64,000 nucleotides of DNA from Dehalobacter restrictus DSM 9455 (GCF_000512895.1 NZ_CP007033.1:271001-335000); one strand, 5' to 3'. Positions 35,694-45,072 are shown, counted from the first letter of the stretch. Made by a program: numbers and translations. The notes: generated by a model from the letters alone, not told the origin.

Positions 35694-35822
35694 ATGTCAG
35701 CGCCTGATTATTTTTGGAAAGCCTTCGAGGCAACCGGTTCTCCCCAATTATATCTTTGGTACAAGAACAACGACAAATTGACAAGTGACAATGAACGGAA
35801 CAAAAGGCAGGCAGGCCTCTAA
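35694..35822 (+). CDS. YqzL-like microprotein
   Basis: A 42-codon gene encoding MSAPDYFWKAFEATGSP, then QLYLWYK and a polar tail. The pattern F-W-x-x-F-E-x-T-G-x-x-x-x-Y-L-x-Y is what I recall for YqzL family proteins of Firmicutes, whose function is unknown. A GGAAAGGTGGG site lies upstream. Its 3' end overlaps the beginning of the pheS T-box leader, so the leader may be transcribed through this gene. Confidence 0.6.
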   Translation: MSAPDYFWKAFEATGSPQLYLWYKNNDKLTSDNERNKRQAGL

Positions 35823-36036
35823 AGGGAGGACCGACTCAGACTGAAAGTCGGCCAGGCAGGCAGCTACCTCAACATGGGAGTCTTGAGGTTGAAGTTCATT
35901 CCGGGAGTTATATCGGTTGGCAGCCGTTACCAGCTTATTAAGTGTGAACTGTGATTTGACGCATGGTCAAAAAAGGGTGGTACCACGGGAATACGAACTC
36001 TCGTCCCTAGTCGGACGAGGGTTTATTGTTTTTTTA
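35785..36036 (+). promoter_or_regulatory. T-box leader of pheST
   Basis: The T-box GGGTGGTACCACGGG is at 35975-35989, followed by a terminator (ACTCTCGTCCC, CGGACGAGGGT, T run to about 36036). AATGAAC near 35790 can pair with GTTCATT near 35897 to close stem I; a TTC triplet in that second strand is a candidate Phe specifier. Uncharged tRNA-Phe should turn on pheST. Confidence 0.9.
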
Positions 36037-36065
36037 TATAATTAATTGCTGAAAGGGTGACCGCG

Positions 36066-37088
36066 ATGCGAGAAGAAATTCAAAAAATTAAAGAAGATAC
36101 ACTGGAGCAACTGACCAAGCTGACTTCGTCGGAAGAGCTTCAGGAGCTAAAAGTTCGCGTGATGGGCAAAAAGGGATCACTCACATCCTTGCTGAAGCAG
36201 ATGGGTCAGCTCAGCGCGGAAGAGCGTCCCAAAATGGGGCAGATCGTTAACGAACTGCGCACGCAGCTCGAAGATGCCTGGGACAAAAAATGGAGGGAAT
36301 TTGAAAAGAATGCTTTGGAAAGCAGACTAAGGGAAGAACGAATCGATATCAGTCTGCCGGGGTATTCTTTGCCTCAAGGACACCAGCATCCTTTAAGCAA
36401 AGTGATTGAGGAAATTGAAGATATTTTTATGGGCATGGGTTTTACCATTGCTGAGGGACCAGAAATAGAAACGGATTACTATAACTTTGAAGCGCTGAAC
36501 CTCCCGAAAGACCATCCGGCCAGGGATATGCAGGATACGTTTTTTATCACCGAGGATATTCTGCTTCGGACGCAGACCTCGCCGGTCCAGATCAGAACCA
36601 TGGAGAAACAAAGACCCCAGCTTCCGGTCAAGATTATTGCGCCTGGTAAAGTCTTTCGCAACGATGATGATGCAACCCACTCACCGATGTTCCATCAGGT
36701 AGAGGGGCTGCTGGTCGATAAGGGAGTCAGAATGTCCGATCTCAAAGGACTGCTTCTGTATTTCTCCAGACAAATGTTTGGCGAATCTCGCGAAATCCGC
36801 TTGAGGCCGAGTTTCTTCCCATTTACTGAGCCCAGTGCTGAAGTTGATGTATCCTGCATGCTTTGTGGTGGTGCAGGCTGCAGGCTGTGCAAAGGGACCG
36901 GCTGGATTGAAATCTTGGGGGCCGGAATGGTTCATCCGCATGTGCTGGAGATGGGAGGATATAATCCTAAGGAAGTAACAGGCTTTGCTTTCGGTATGGG
37001 CGTAGAACGGATTGCAATGCTGAAATACGGCATTGAAGATATGCGACTGCTTTTTGATAATGATATCCGCTTCCTGGAGCAGTTCTAG
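36066..37088 (+). CDS. pheS: Phenylalanyl-tRNA synthetase alpha subunit
   Basis: 340 residues from the ATG at 36066, which has AAAGGGTG at proper spacing; the GTG at 36057 is less suitable. An N-terminal coiled coil (about 1-85) precedes the class II catalytic core, with motif 2 ([20 protein letters not shown]) and motif 3 ([14 protein letters not shown]). A Cys cluster ([12 protein letters not shown]) sits before motif 3 as in other bacterial PheS. It forms an alpha2-beta2 enzyme with PheT. Confidence 0.96.
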   Translation: MREEIQKIKEDTLEQLTKLTSSEELQELKVRVMGKKGSLTSLLKQMGQLSAEERPKMGQIVNELRTQLEDAWDKKWREFEKNALESRLREERIDISLPGYSLPQGHQHPLSKVIEEIEDIFMGMGFTIAEGPEIETDYYNFEALNLPKDHPARDMQDTFFITEDILLRTQTSPVQIRTMEKQRPQLPVKIIAPGKVFRNDDDATHSPMFHQVEGLLVDKGVRMSDLKGLLLYFSRQMFGESREIRLRPSFFPFTEPSAEVDVSCMLCGGAGCRLCKGTGWIEILGAGMVHPHVLEMGGYNPKEVTGFAFGMGVERIAMLKYGIEDMRLLFDNDIRFLEQF

Positions 37089-37134
37089 GACATTGATCTT
37101 TAAATAATTTGACAAATATAATCATTGGGGTCTG

Positions 37135-37238
37135 GTCTGCGCGCCACATTCCGCTCTCGGCAGATAGCGCCCTCCATGGCGCTAACAGCCGCGCTCCGCA
37201 TCCATGCTCCGCTTACGCTGGAACTGTGGCACGCAGAC
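37135..37238. repeat. 104-bp palindromic interspersed repeat, copy 3
   Basis: The outer arms GTCTGCGCGCCACA and TGTGGCACGCAGAC are inverted (one mismatch), with an inner pair (TAGCGCC-CTCCAT-GGCGCTA). It sits in the gap between pheS and pheT, so it would be transcribed inside that operon. It has the same length as the copies at 6852 and 22583. Confidence 0.83.
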
Positions 37239-37359
37239 CCAGCTATGAAGGTTTAAATGTCTAGTTATTTAGAGAACGATATTCTAGAAATCGTTTGAGT
37301 GATTACAGATAGATTGTTTTTATTGATCATAAAATGTTGAAGTACTGGAGGATGCTCTG

Positions 37360-39771
37360 ATGAGAGTAAGCATGGAATGGCTGAAACAATACCTCGAACT
37401 CCCTCTCAGTCCTGAGGAATTGGCAGAAGTCCTGACCGGGGGCGGGATTGAAGTTGAAGGGGTAGAATGCTTGAATAAAGGCTTCACAGAAGTCTATATC
37501 GGTGAAATTCTGGATATCCAGCCCCATCCCGATGCCCAAAAACTGCAGGTATGCCGTTTGAATACCGGCAGGGAAGAACTGACCATTGTAACGGGTGCAT
37601 CAAATGTCCTTATCGGGGATAAAGTACCGGTAGCCGTTCCGGGAGCGGTGCTTCCAGGGGGTAAAGAAATTCAACCGGTCGATATGAGAGGCGTAAAATC
37701 GTATGGGATGCTTTGTTCCGACAAGGAACTTGAGATCGAAGCGGTCGGTCAGGAACGCAGTAAAGGCGGGATCCTGATCCTGTCTCCTGACGCGCCTGTC
37801 GGTCAGAGCCTGGAAACATATCTTGGTTTGCAGGACAGCGTCCTGGAACTGGAACTTTACCCTAACCGGCCGGATTGTCTGGCGATGGTCAATGTTGCGA
37901 GAGAAGCCGGGACTTTGCTCGGGAAAAAGCCTGTTCTGCCGGAATGGGGCCGGGAGGAAATGCCTTCCTGGCCGGAAGATGTCAGGCAGAAGGTTGAAAT
38001 TGAAGATCCGGAACTTTCCTGGCGTTATTCGGCCCTGCTGGTGGATGATGTCGTCATTCAACCCTCGCCGGTTTGGATGCAGAACCGACTCCGGGCTGCC
38101 GGAGTCCGTCCGATCAATAATATTGTCGATATTACCAACTACTGCATGCTGGAAATGGGACAGCCGCTTCATGCGTTCGACCGGGATAAACTTCAGGGTA
38201 CGGTCAGAGTCCGCAAAGCCAAACAAGGTGAAACCATGGTCAGCCTGGACGGCATCGAAAGAAAATTGGAACCCGATATGCTGGTTATTGCCGACGATAA
38301 CGGGCCGCAGGCCATTGCCGGTGTCATGGGCGGCCTGGAAAGCGAAGTGACCGGCAAGACCTGCAGGATCCTGTTTGAATCAGCACATTTCCTCGGTTCG
38401 AGTGTCCGGCGTACCAGCAGAAAGCTGGGACTCCGTTCGGAGTCTTCCAGCCGTTTTGAAAAAGGCGTCAATCCTTACTGGACAGTCCCAACCCTGGGCA
38501 GAGTGGCAGAATTGCTGCTGGAACTCGAGGCGGGTGTACCGATGTCCTTTACGGAAAAAGTCTGTGCGCTTCCGCCCAAGGTTCGGATCGAAATAGCGGT
38601 TCCCACGGTCAATCAGGTCCTGGGTGTGGAATATACGTATCAGGAAATTGAAAAGGTGTTTGAAGCTCTTGATTTTGAATATCTGAAATTGTCTGATTGC
38701 CGGTACAGTGTTGAAATTCCTTCTTACAGGCAGGACCTTAAAATTGAAGTTGACTTGATTGAAGAGATTGCCCGCATCATAGGCTATGATAAGATTCCTA
38801 CCACTCTGCCGCAGGGCAGCCAAACGCAAGGGTGCAGGACACCTGAACAGGTTTTCCGGCGCAAACTGCGTAAAATCCTGATCAAAGCCGGGATGAACGA
38901 GGTTATTTCCTACTCTTTCAGCAATAAAGAATTGGATGATCAATGGGGGTCAGAAGGCCGGAATATCCCGCTCTTAAATCCATTAAGGGAAGAATTAGGA
39001 ACGATGAGGACGTCACTTCTGCCCGGACTATTGGAGATTGCGTCCAGAAATACCGCCAGACGCAACACGGATCTGCTGCTGTTTGAAATCGGCAATGTCT
39101 ATTTGCCAAAAGAGCTGCCGTTAAAGGAGCAGCCCGATGAGGTTTCCCGGATTGCTGGCTTGGCGCAGGGGGAAAGCAAACGCCACTGGCTGAATTCGCA
39201 GGTGAAATTTGATTTCTTTTATGTCAAAGGGATCCTGACACAAATTGCGGAAGAATGCGGAATGGAATTTGAATATCGGAGAATTGAGGAAGGCAAGTAC
39301 TGCAGCCTGCTTCATCCCGGAAGGTCCGCAAGCATTTACAGCAAAGGGGAGTACCTTGGTATTCTCGGGGAAATCTATCCACAGCTCGACCAGAAATGGG
39401 ACCTGCAGTGTCCGGTGCTGTTTGAGCTCGATTTTGGAGCGCTTTCCAGGAATGCCAATCTCGCGGTTATTGCCAAATCGTATCCGCGTTATCCGGCAAT
39501 TCAGCGTGACCTGGCCGTTGTGGTTCCTGAAGAGGTATCCGCAGAAGATATTAAGAAAAAGGTCATGGCACTCGGCGGGGAATTCCTGAAAGAAGTAGAG
39601 CTGTTCGACGTGTATCAAGGACAGCCCGTTCCGGCAGGACACAAAAGCCTTGCCTTTACGATGCGTTACCAGTCTGCAGAACGAACCTTGAAAGATGAAG
39701 AAGTGAACACTTTTAATTCCGACATCCTTTCGGGAATACAGCAGGAATTTGGGGCAAAATGGCGAAAATAA
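37360..39771 (+). CDS. pheT: Phenylalanyl-tRNA synthetase beta subunit
   Basis: 803 residues with the full bacterial layout: an EMAP/OB-like tRNA-binding domain (about 40-155), the B3/B4 editing domain, B5, the inactive synthetase-like core, and the C-terminal anticodon-binding FDX-ACB domain (last ~95 residues). The B3/B4 region hydrolyses Tyr-tRNA(Phe). The unusually wide gap from pheS (271 bp) is due to the inserted 104-bp repeat and flanking sequence. Confidence 0.96.
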   Translation: MRVSMEWLKQYLELPLSPEELAEVLTGGGIEVEGVECLNKGFTEVYIGEILDIQPHPDAQKLQVCRLNTGREELTIVTGASNVLIGDKVPVAVPGAVLPGGKEIQPVDMRGVKSYGMLCSDKELEIEAVGQERSKGGILILSPDAPVGQSLETYLGLQDSVLELELYPNRPDCLAMVNVAREAGTLLGKKPVLPEWGREEMPSWPEDVRQKVEIEDPELSWRYSALLVDDVVIQPSPVWMQNRLRAAGVRPINNIVDITNYCMLEMGQPLHAFDRDKLQGTVRVRKAKQGETMVSLDGIERKLEPDMLVIADDNGPQAIAGVMGGLESEVTGKTCRILFESAHFLGSSVRRTSRKLGLRSESSSRFEKGVNPYWTVPTLGRVAELLLELEAGVPMSFTEKVCALPPKVRIEIAVPTVNQVLGVEYTYQEIEKVFEALDFEYLKLSDCRYSVEIPSYRQDLKIEVDLIEEIARIIGYDKIPTTLPQGSQTQGCRTPEQVFRRKLRKILIKAGMNEVISYSFSNKELDDQWGSEGRNIPLLNPLREELGTMRTSLLPGLLEIASRNTARRNTDLLLFEIGNVYLPKELPLKEQPDEVSRIAGLAQGESKRHWLNSQVKFDFFYVKGILTQIAEECGMEFEYRRIEEGKYCSLLHPGRSASIYSKGEYLGILGEIYPQLDQKWDLQCPVLFELDFGALSRNANLAVIAKSYPRYPAIQRDLAVVVPEEVSAEDIKKKVMALGGEFLKEVELFDVYQGQPVPAGHKSLAFTMRYQSAERTLKDEEVNTFNSDILSGIQQEFGAKWRK

Positions 39772-39812
39772 ACAATAATGATGATGTAACAAGGTACTAG
39801 ACAGGAGAGCGG

Positions 39813-40082
39813 GTGAAGACAGTGAATCCGGAAGAACAAAAAGTATCGGTTCTGATATTCGGAGAACTTCATGTTATTCGCGGCAAGGGATCTGAGGAAT
39901 ATATCAAGAAACTCGCCCATGATGTCGATAAAAGAATGGAAGAAATTGCGTTGAAATTCCCGAGGATACCAGCACATCAGGTAGCTATCCTGGCAGCACT
40001 CAATTTTGCAGATGAATTGGCAAAAATAAAAGAAGAACAGATGACGCTTCTTAACATGTTAGGAGAAAGCGGCGGCGAATAA
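39813..40082 (+). CDS. zapA: Cell division protein ZapA-like
   Basis: 89 residues, starting with a GTG preceded by AGGAG. The N-terminal beta-rich part (KVSVLIFGELHVIRG) and the long C-terminal coiled coil (HQVAILAALNFADELAKIKEE) match ZapA, which bundles FtsZ protofilaments at the division ring. In related genomes zapA is followed closely by the U32 peptidase/mutS2 genes (recalled); here those are 14.6 kb away, with an accessory block in between. Confidence 0.87.
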   Translation: MKTVNPEEQKVSVLIFGELHVIRGKGSEEYIKKLAHDVDKRMEEIALKFPRIPAHQVAILAALNFADELAKIKEEQMTLLNMLGESGGE

Positions 40083-40106
40083 TTTTTTTTACATCTGACG
40101 GTGATT

Positions 40107-40155
40107 AAGAAATGGTCGATCCCGCTTATTATTCGGCCATTTCTTTATTATTTTT
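40107..40155 (+). terminator. Intrinsic terminator after zapA
   Basis: AAGAAATGG-TCG and CGG-CCATTTCTT form a stem of about 12 bp around an AT-rich loop, followed by a T-rich tail (TATTATTTTT). Confidence 0.8.
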
Positions 40156-40248
40156 CGCAGGCGCCTAATATTTGAGAAGGACTGCGCTATTTTTGCTTTT
40201 GTTTATCAGGAAATGATAGAATAAAATGAAACAAACGGAGGTGTTACA

Positions 40249-40518
40249 ATGAAAGGAATTGTCACTGTAATAGGAAAAGATAAAGTCGGGATCATCTATG
40301 GCGTTACCAAGATTCTGATGGAGAATAATGTAAACGTGGAGGATATCAGCCAGACGATTTTGCAGGATTATTTCACCATGATGATGCTGGTCAATCTTTC
40401 CAATATAAAATGCGATTTCAGTGTCCTGAAGGAAGAGCTCGATGCCTTCGGTAAAGAGATCGGATTGTCGGTGAAGATTCAAAGAGAAGAGATCTTTGAC
40501 TACATGCACAATATTTAA
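40249..40518 (+). CDS. ACT-domain protein (UPF0237 family)
   Basis: 89 residues forming a single ACT domain (KGIVTVIGKDKVGIIYGVTK; VEDISQTILQDYFTMMMLV). Such proteins are almost always encoded next to a UPF0210/DUF711 protein, as here (65 bp downstream), and may sense an amino acid for it. GGAGGTG precedes the ATG. Confidence 0.9.
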   Translation: MKGIVTVIGKDKVGIIYGVTKILMENNVNVEDISQTILQDYFTMMMLVNLSNIKCDFSVLKEELDAFGKEIGLSVKIQREEIFDYMHNI

Positions 40519-40583
40519 CTTACAGTTAACAAGGGTTGACAAGTTGCCAGCCAGAAACAGGGGAAGTCTTTTGGAGGTAAATA

Positions 40584-41942
40584 ATGAGTCTCTATAAAAA
40601 TATTTTTGAAACCACCCGCATGATCGAGAAAGAAAAACTGGATATCAGGACCATCACGATGGGCATTTCTTTGCTTGATTGCATTGACGCTTCAGGAGAA
40701 AAGGCCCGCCGGAGAATTTATGACAAAATTACCAGGTTGGCACAAAATCTTGTCAAAGTCGGCAATGAAATCGAAACTGAATATGGCATTCCCATTATCA
40801 ATAAACGAATATCCGTTACGCCGATGGCTATCATCGCCTCCGGGAGTGAAGACGAAAGCTATGTCGAGTTTGCGAGAACGCTGGACAAAGCAGCCCGGGA
40901 GGTCGGCGTTAACTTTATCGGAGGCTTCTCCGCTCTGGTGCAGAAAGGCTTTACAAAAGGTGACAGAATCTTAATCGAATCCATCCCTGAGGCTCTGAAT
41001 GAAACAGAACGGGTATGTTCGTCTGTGAATGTGGCCAATTCCAAAGCCGGCATCAACATGGATGCAGTCAAGATGATGGGAAGAGTCATTAAAGATACAG
41101 CTTATTTGACCAGGGACAGGGATTCTCTGGGTTGTGCGAAGCTGGTGGTGTTTGCGAATGCCGTCGATGACAATCCGTTTATGGCAGGCGCCTTCCACGG
41201 GGTTGGTGAACCTGAAGTTGTGATCAATGTCGGGGTAAGCGGTCCCGGCGTCGTTAAATGTGCCATGGAGAAGGTTAAGGGAGAACCCTTGCATGTCGTA
41301 GCCGAGAATATTAAGAAGACTGCCTTTAAAATTACCCGGGCCGGCCAGCTGGTTGGCAACGAAGTATCCAGAAGACTGGATGTACCGTTCGGCATTTTGG
41401 ATTTGTCCCTGGCCCCAACACCGGAAATCGGAGACAGTGTGGCCAGGATTCTTGAAGAAATGGGCTTGGAAGCCTGTGGAACCCATGGCACGACTGCAGC
41501 GCTGGCCATGTTGAATGACGCTGTTAAAAAAGGCGGCATCATGGCCTCCTCCTCCGTAGGAGGACTAAGCGGAGCGTTTATTCCGGTCAGCGAAGATGAA
41601 GGGATGATCAATGCGGTCAAGTGCGGCGCACTGACCTTTGACAAGCTCGAGGCGATGACCAGTGTCTGCTCCGTAGGACTGGATATGATTGCGATACCCG
41701 GAGATACCAAGGAATCGACGATCTCGGCCATGATTGCAGACGAAGCCGCCATCGGCGTCATCAATCATAAAACCACCGCAGTCCGCGTGATTCCGGTTCA
41801 TGGCAAAGGGGTCGGCGATACTGCCGAGTTCGGCGGCTTACTGGGCTATGCACCGATCATGGCGGTCAATCCATACAGCGCGGAAGAGTTCATTAACCGG
41901 GGCGGCAGAATTCCGGCACCGATTCACAGTTTCAGGAATTAA
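40584..41942 (+). CDS. UPF0210 / DUF711 (PFL-like) family protein
   Basis: 452 residues, the normal family length, with hallmark segments [10 protein letters not shown] near the start, [19 protein letters not shown] in the middle and [11 protein letters not shown] near the end. Its fold resembles pyruvate formate-lyase-type enzymes, but the biochemical role is not established. It is paired with the upstream ACT-domain protein in one operon. GGAGGTAA lies 6 bp before the ATG. Confidence 0.92.
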   Translation: MSLYKNIFETTRMIEKEKLDIRTITMGISLLDCIDASGEKARRRIYDKITRLAQNLVKVGNEIETEYGIPIINKRISVTPMAIIASGSEDESYVEFARTLDKAAREVGVNFIGGFSALVQKGFTKGDRILIESIPEALNETERVCSSVNVANSKAGINMDAVKMMGRVIKDTAYLTRDRDSLGCAKLVVFANAVDDNPFMAGAFHGVGEPEVVINVGVSGPGVVKCAMEKVKGEPLHVVAENIKKTAFKITRAGQLVGNEVSRRLDVPFGILDLSLAPTPEIGDSVARILEEMGLEACGTHGTTAALAMLNDAVKKGGIMASSSVGGLSGAFIPVSEDEGMINAVKCGALTFDKLEAMTSVCSVGLDMIAIPGDTKESTISAMIADEAAIGVINHKTTAVRVIPVHGKGVGDTAEFGGLLGYAPIMAVNPYSAEEFINRGGRIPAPIHSFRN

Positions 41943-42077
41943 CTGTTTCATTGGTAGTTGTATAATAATCTTAAAATCCCGTGTTCCAGTCATTCACCTC
42001 TTTTCCCACCGGATTGACAGGTCATTCGAATCTTGTCTGTACAGTCAGTAAATGTGCTTGTCCGGAGATTACAAAAC

Positions 42078-42133
42078 AAAATGCCAGTCCGCAAAAACGA
42101 AATTGCTTTTGTTTTACGGACAGGCATTTTTAT
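42078..42133 (+). terminator. Intrinsic terminator after the UPF0210 gene
   Basis: AAAATGCC-AGTCCG pairs with CGGAC-AGGCATTTTT around an A/T-rich loop, giving a long stem and T tail. It marks the end of the core region before the AT-rich accessory block. Confidence 0.8.
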
Positions 42134-42233
42134 ATGTGGTTATCATGATTGTCATGTCAATCTCATAAAAAGAGATTAAATTATTGTCTTTTGAATATAA
42201 TGTAATATAATGGTAATAAAAGGGAGGTATTCT

Positions 42234-42851
42234 ATGCGACAAGATAACATTATATATTTGAAAGAAAGAACGAGAACTATCAATAATATCTTATCAATTA
42301 TCTTTATTATTGGGATAATATTACTTTTTGCAACATTGATTGTTTGTTTTATTTTATTCTTTACTCCAGAACAAGGATTTACTGTTGAAAAGGGAAATTT
42401 AGATTGGTTTATAGAATATAATCTAGCTAATGGTACCACCTTTGGTGTTTATATTCCTTTTAGCATTATACAATCTGTAGCTATTGAAAGATTTAATGCG
42501 AAATCAGCCTTTCTAACTTACTTAGTTTCAAGTTCAATTCTTAATATTATTATTCTATATGGGATAAAACAGGTAATAGACATTCTTAATACAATTTTGA
42601 AAAGCACAACCCCATTTAATACCAATAATGTCATAAGGCTGAAAAAAATAGTATTATCAATAATCATTTATTCGGTTGCGGCTGATCCAATAAAAAACTT
42701 TTTAGGTTGTGTTTTCGTAACAAAAATTTATTATTTTGATTTTTCAAATATTCATATAAGTGGAATCTTAATTGCAGTGCTTATCTCTATCATAGCTGAC
42801 GTTTTTAAATATGGTATACTCCTTCAAGAGAAAGTAGATACAACATTCTAA
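42234..42851 (+). CDS. DUF2975-type membrane protein
   Basis: About 205 residues with four membrane segments, the first at about 22-44. The ending FKYGILLQEKVDTTF matches the conserved tail of DUF2975 proteins as I recall them. Such proteins often occur beside small XRE regulators; none is adjacent here. The ATG at 42234 follows GGGAGG; the frame extends upstream without a ribosome binding site. Codon use is much more AT-rich than in the preceding core genes, suggesting foreign origin. Confidence 0.7.
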   Translation: MRQDNIIYLKERTRTINNILSIIFIIGIILLFATLIVCFILFFTPEQGFTVEKGNLDWFIEYNLANGTTFGVYIPFSIIQSVAIERFNAKSAFLTYLVSSSILNIIILYGIKQVIDILNTILKSTTPFNTNNVIRLKKIVLSIIIYSVAADPIKNFLGCVFVTKIYYFDFSNIHISGILIAVLISIIADVFKYGILLQEKVDTTF

Positions 42852-42875
42852 AGTACACTAATCTTTTCTTATGAC

Positions 42876-42918
42876 AAAGAACCGTAGGAATATAATTTAT
42901 ATTCCCACGGTTCTCTGT
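42876..42918. terminator. Hairpin terminator after the DUF2975 gene
   Basis: AGAACCGTAGGAATATAA and TTATATTCCCACGGTTCT pair almost completely (one mismatch region), with AT-rich flanks; may act on both strands. Confidence 0.7.
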
Positions 42919-43016
42919 AAATAGAATTATATTAGACTGCATTGAATTGGTCAGTAAACGACATCGACCAAGTAAAACCAATTAAATAGGATCCTATTTG
43001 CACCCCTAATACAATT

Positions 43017-43268
43017 TTACCATAGATTAAAGGGTGGATTCTTTTCGAAGTAATCTGGTAAAGCCTCATCTGTTATCAAAATAAGATGAGTTCCACCATT
43101 GTTGGCAAAAGTTTCAAGGTTAGCGTTAGTACCCATATACAGAATATCGGATTCAAAGGTCTGCTTTCCAGTTTCTATGAGTTTCAAGGTTCGGATCGCA
43201 GATAGCCCATTGGCGGATTTATAGAGCTTTGGATTAAATGCATTTAATTTTTCCAGAAGTGTGGTCAT
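43017..43268 (-). CDS. Truncated PucR/CdaR-like regulator N-terminus
   Basis: 83 residues. The segment SAIRTLKLIETGKQTFESDI, followed by LYMGTNANL and HLILITDEALP, resembles the N-terminal part of PucR/CdaR-type regulators from Clostridia, which normally continue for several hundred residues to a C-terminal helix-turn-helix. Here the frame stops at 43017 and no continuation is seen, so it is probably a relic rather than a working gene. It lies at the low-coordinate end of the cassette block. Confidence 0.4.
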   Translation of the reverse strand: MTTLLEKLNAFNPKLYKSANGLSAIRTLKLIETGKQTFESDILYMGTNANLETFANNGGTHLILITDEALPDYFEKNPPFNLW

Positions 43269-43368
43269 GTAGATATCCAGCGGATATACCCCCCAAGTAT
43301 AAAAGTCATATACTTTTCAAATTATACAGCTTATAATTTTCTTGTTTCGAATTGTATTAAGCTATTCA

Positions 43369-43983
43369 TTAATATTGTTGTTGATCGACCAGTTTACATT
43401 CGTAAACCATTTGAAGTCTTCGGTTAATGGATTTTCTTATTAACATAAATTTTGTATTTGGCGGTAATAAGAATTCCTGTTCATTTAGCAAACTATCATT
43501 AAATTTTATAAATGCTCCTTTTGTACCTATTGGTAAAAATATCTTTAAAACACAATTATAGTGATGTTCTTTTGCAAAATCTTTTAGTAAATCTCGCACT
43601 AGAGTAGTGCTTAGAAATCCTTTTTCAACAAATGTTTTTCCCACCTTTGGTTTTGAAGAGTTAAATAATAATTTTAATAAATTCTTATGAGTGTATCTGT
43701 ACACAATAATATTTTCTTTTAACTCAAATTTACATAATGCATTTGAAATAGTTTTTATATCTTCGGAATACTCTTTAGCCTCTTTATCGCTAAAGTCTTG
43801 ATTTCCCCTAAGATAACGATTATAAACTATATTCATGTTACCGGAATATTCAAATAGAAGTTGAGATAGGTTTTTATCTGCTTTTAATTGCAAATTGTTA
43901 ATCCATTCATGGAAATATTTCTTTGCCCAATCTTCAGCATCTTGAGAACTATGGAATTCTTTATACATTTCTTTACCAATCAA
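43369..43983 (-). CDS. Mono-ADP-ribosyltransferase, R-S-E class exoenzyme-like
   Basis: 204 residues with all three catalytic elements of the ADP-ribosyltransferase exoenzyme fold: Arg96 in NIIVYRYTH, the STT at 125-127 in KGFLSTTL, and E168-Q169-E170 in NEQEFLLPP. The E-x-E form usually modifies arginine. The N-terminal helices include SGNMNIVYNRYLRG, as in C3/VIP2-like enzymes. No signal peptide is present, so it may act inside cells as a toxin or defence effector rather than be secreted by Sec. It follows a 53-residue gene by 46 bp, in what looks like an integron-type cassette. No obvious immunity protein is adjacent except possibly that small protein. Confidence 0.85.
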   Translation of the reverse strand: MIGKEMYKEFHSSQDAEDWAKKYFHEWINNLQLKADKNLSQLLFEYSGNMNIVYNRYLRGNQDFSDKEAKEYSEDIKTISNALCKFELKENIIVYRYTHKNLLKLLFNSSKPKVGKTFVEKGFLSTTLVRDLLKDFAKEHHYNCVLKIFLPIGTKGAFIKFNDSLLNEQEFLLPPNTKFMLIRKSINRRLQMVYECKLVDQQQY

Positions 43984-44029
43984 ATTAATCTACCTCAATT
44001 ATTTCGAATTAATTTATCCCACTAATCAT

Positions 44030-44191
44030 TTATATTGATTTTGGTATTAATTTTTCTGCATATAGAGTGTCTAGATCATAATAATACACAATTAACCTAA
44101 TAATACCTTGACGATCATTAATAAACAGTTGACCGTCATAATCTTTGTCTGCTATTCTCCATTTTTTCCCTCCATACTTAATTTCTTTCAT
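44030..44191 (-). CDS. Small protein of 53 residues upstream of the ADP-ribosyltransferase
   Basis: MKEIKYGGKKWRIADKDYDG begins this short frame, with GGGAGG seven bases before the ATG. It is moderately basic with a hydrophobic, aromatic middle (IIRLIVYYYDLDTLY). I do not recognise it. It lies just inside the start of the same cassette as the ADP-ribosyltransferase gene, in the same direction, so it could be an antitoxin/immunity protein or a regulator; this is a guess from position. Confidence 0.5.
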   Translation of the reverse strand: MKEIKYGGKKWRIADKDYDGQLFINDRQGIIRLIVYYYDLDTLYAEKLIPKSI

Positions 44192-44258
44192 GTTACCTCC
44201 CAGTAACTAAGACTTTTTTCTCCCTCCGCAGGACGCGGCGGTTCGTGCGCGCAATTTT

Positions 44259-44334
44259 ATATAACGTTTAGGTGTTCCCGCCGCGTTCCAACTACATGCA
44301 TCATCCTCTAAGTGACGGGAACACCGTGTTAGAC
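44259..44334 (-). repeat. attC-like cassette recombination site A (76 bp)
   Basis: Read on the minus strand: R'' GTCTAAC, L'' GGTGTTCCCG, a central stretch with GCATGTAGT, L' CGGGAACACC, R' GTTATAT. The L arms are perfect 10-bp inverted repeats. R'' plus the preceding bases (ACTTCGTCTAAC) is an exact 12-base complement of the start of its own cassette at 45079 (GTTAGACGAAGT), the relationship expected when a cassette circle is opened at attC. R' departs from the consensus GTTRRRY at one base. Confidence 0.8.
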
Positions 44335-44368
44335 GAAGTGCGTTGTTTAAACATTCAAAATCCACTAT

Positions 44369-45031
44369 TCAATATACCCCTTTTTCTCTCAGGATACTTT
44401 CGACTTCAACACGATCATCATAAAAATCTTCCAAAATTCTTTGAGTATAATGATGTGACAGATCATATTCATCATAATCTACAATCCGCCATTCATCATG
44501 CAAGATGTTATTCCCTAATACTCTAATCTCTTCATGGGCCTTATTCTTTCTTGCAGAAGTAATAATTCCATCATCACAAACTTTATTTATCTTCTGTGCC
44601 AGATTACCTGAGGTATATCCATTTACTTTAAATGTCTTTTCTAAGCAAGAACGCAACAACGCAGTTGCTGCTCGATAAGCACCGATTGACGCACATTCCT
44701 CTGCCTCTGTAAATTCAGATTTTATGTCTTCAGGAACATTATTGGGGATGTTAGCTTTATCTACTGAATTTGGAAGAAACCATTCTAGATGACCGTTGTG
44801 TGATGTATTTCCCGAATCATGAACTTTAGCTAAGCCACCTCTTCCGCAATTTGCACATCGTAATAGTATGTAAAGAACTCTTGTATGCTCTATTCCATTG
44901 AAAGAAAGTTTTCCTTCAATAATTATTGAGCCAAATGATGAACCTGAACGAGTAGATTCAAAAGTTGTTATTACTCCATCACAATCCGGACAATTTGCCC
45001 TAACGTTATTTCCAGTTAATTCAGCTTTCAT
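44369..45031 (-). CDS. DUF4145 protein with zinc-ribbon-like N-terminus
   Basis: 220 residues. Two CxxC pairs near the N-terminus (CPDCDG and CANCGRG) probably bind zinc. The C-terminal ~120 residues contain AATALLRSCLEKT and IRVLGNNILHDEW, typical of DUF4145, an RNase-like HEPN-related domain often found near restriction and defence genes. It fills one complete cassette: the cassette start is about 48 bp upstream and the attC follows about 35 bp downstream. No SD stronger than AGGAGG-like GGAGGATGG is seen before the ATG. Confidence 0.75.
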   Translation of the reverse strand: MKAELTGNNVRANCPDCDGVITTFESTRSGSSFGSIIIEGKLSFNGIEHTRVLYILLRCANCGRGGLAKVHDSGNTSHNGHLEWFLPNSVDKANIPNNVPEDIKSEFTEAEECASIGAYRAATALLRSCLEKTFKVNGYTSGNLAQKINKVCDDGIITSARKNKAHEEIRVLGNNILHDEWRIVDYDEYDLSHHYTQRILEDFYDDRVEVESILREKGVY

Positions 45032-45072
45032 AATAGTCTTCCATCCTCCTAATATCTTTCATCAGTACTTCG

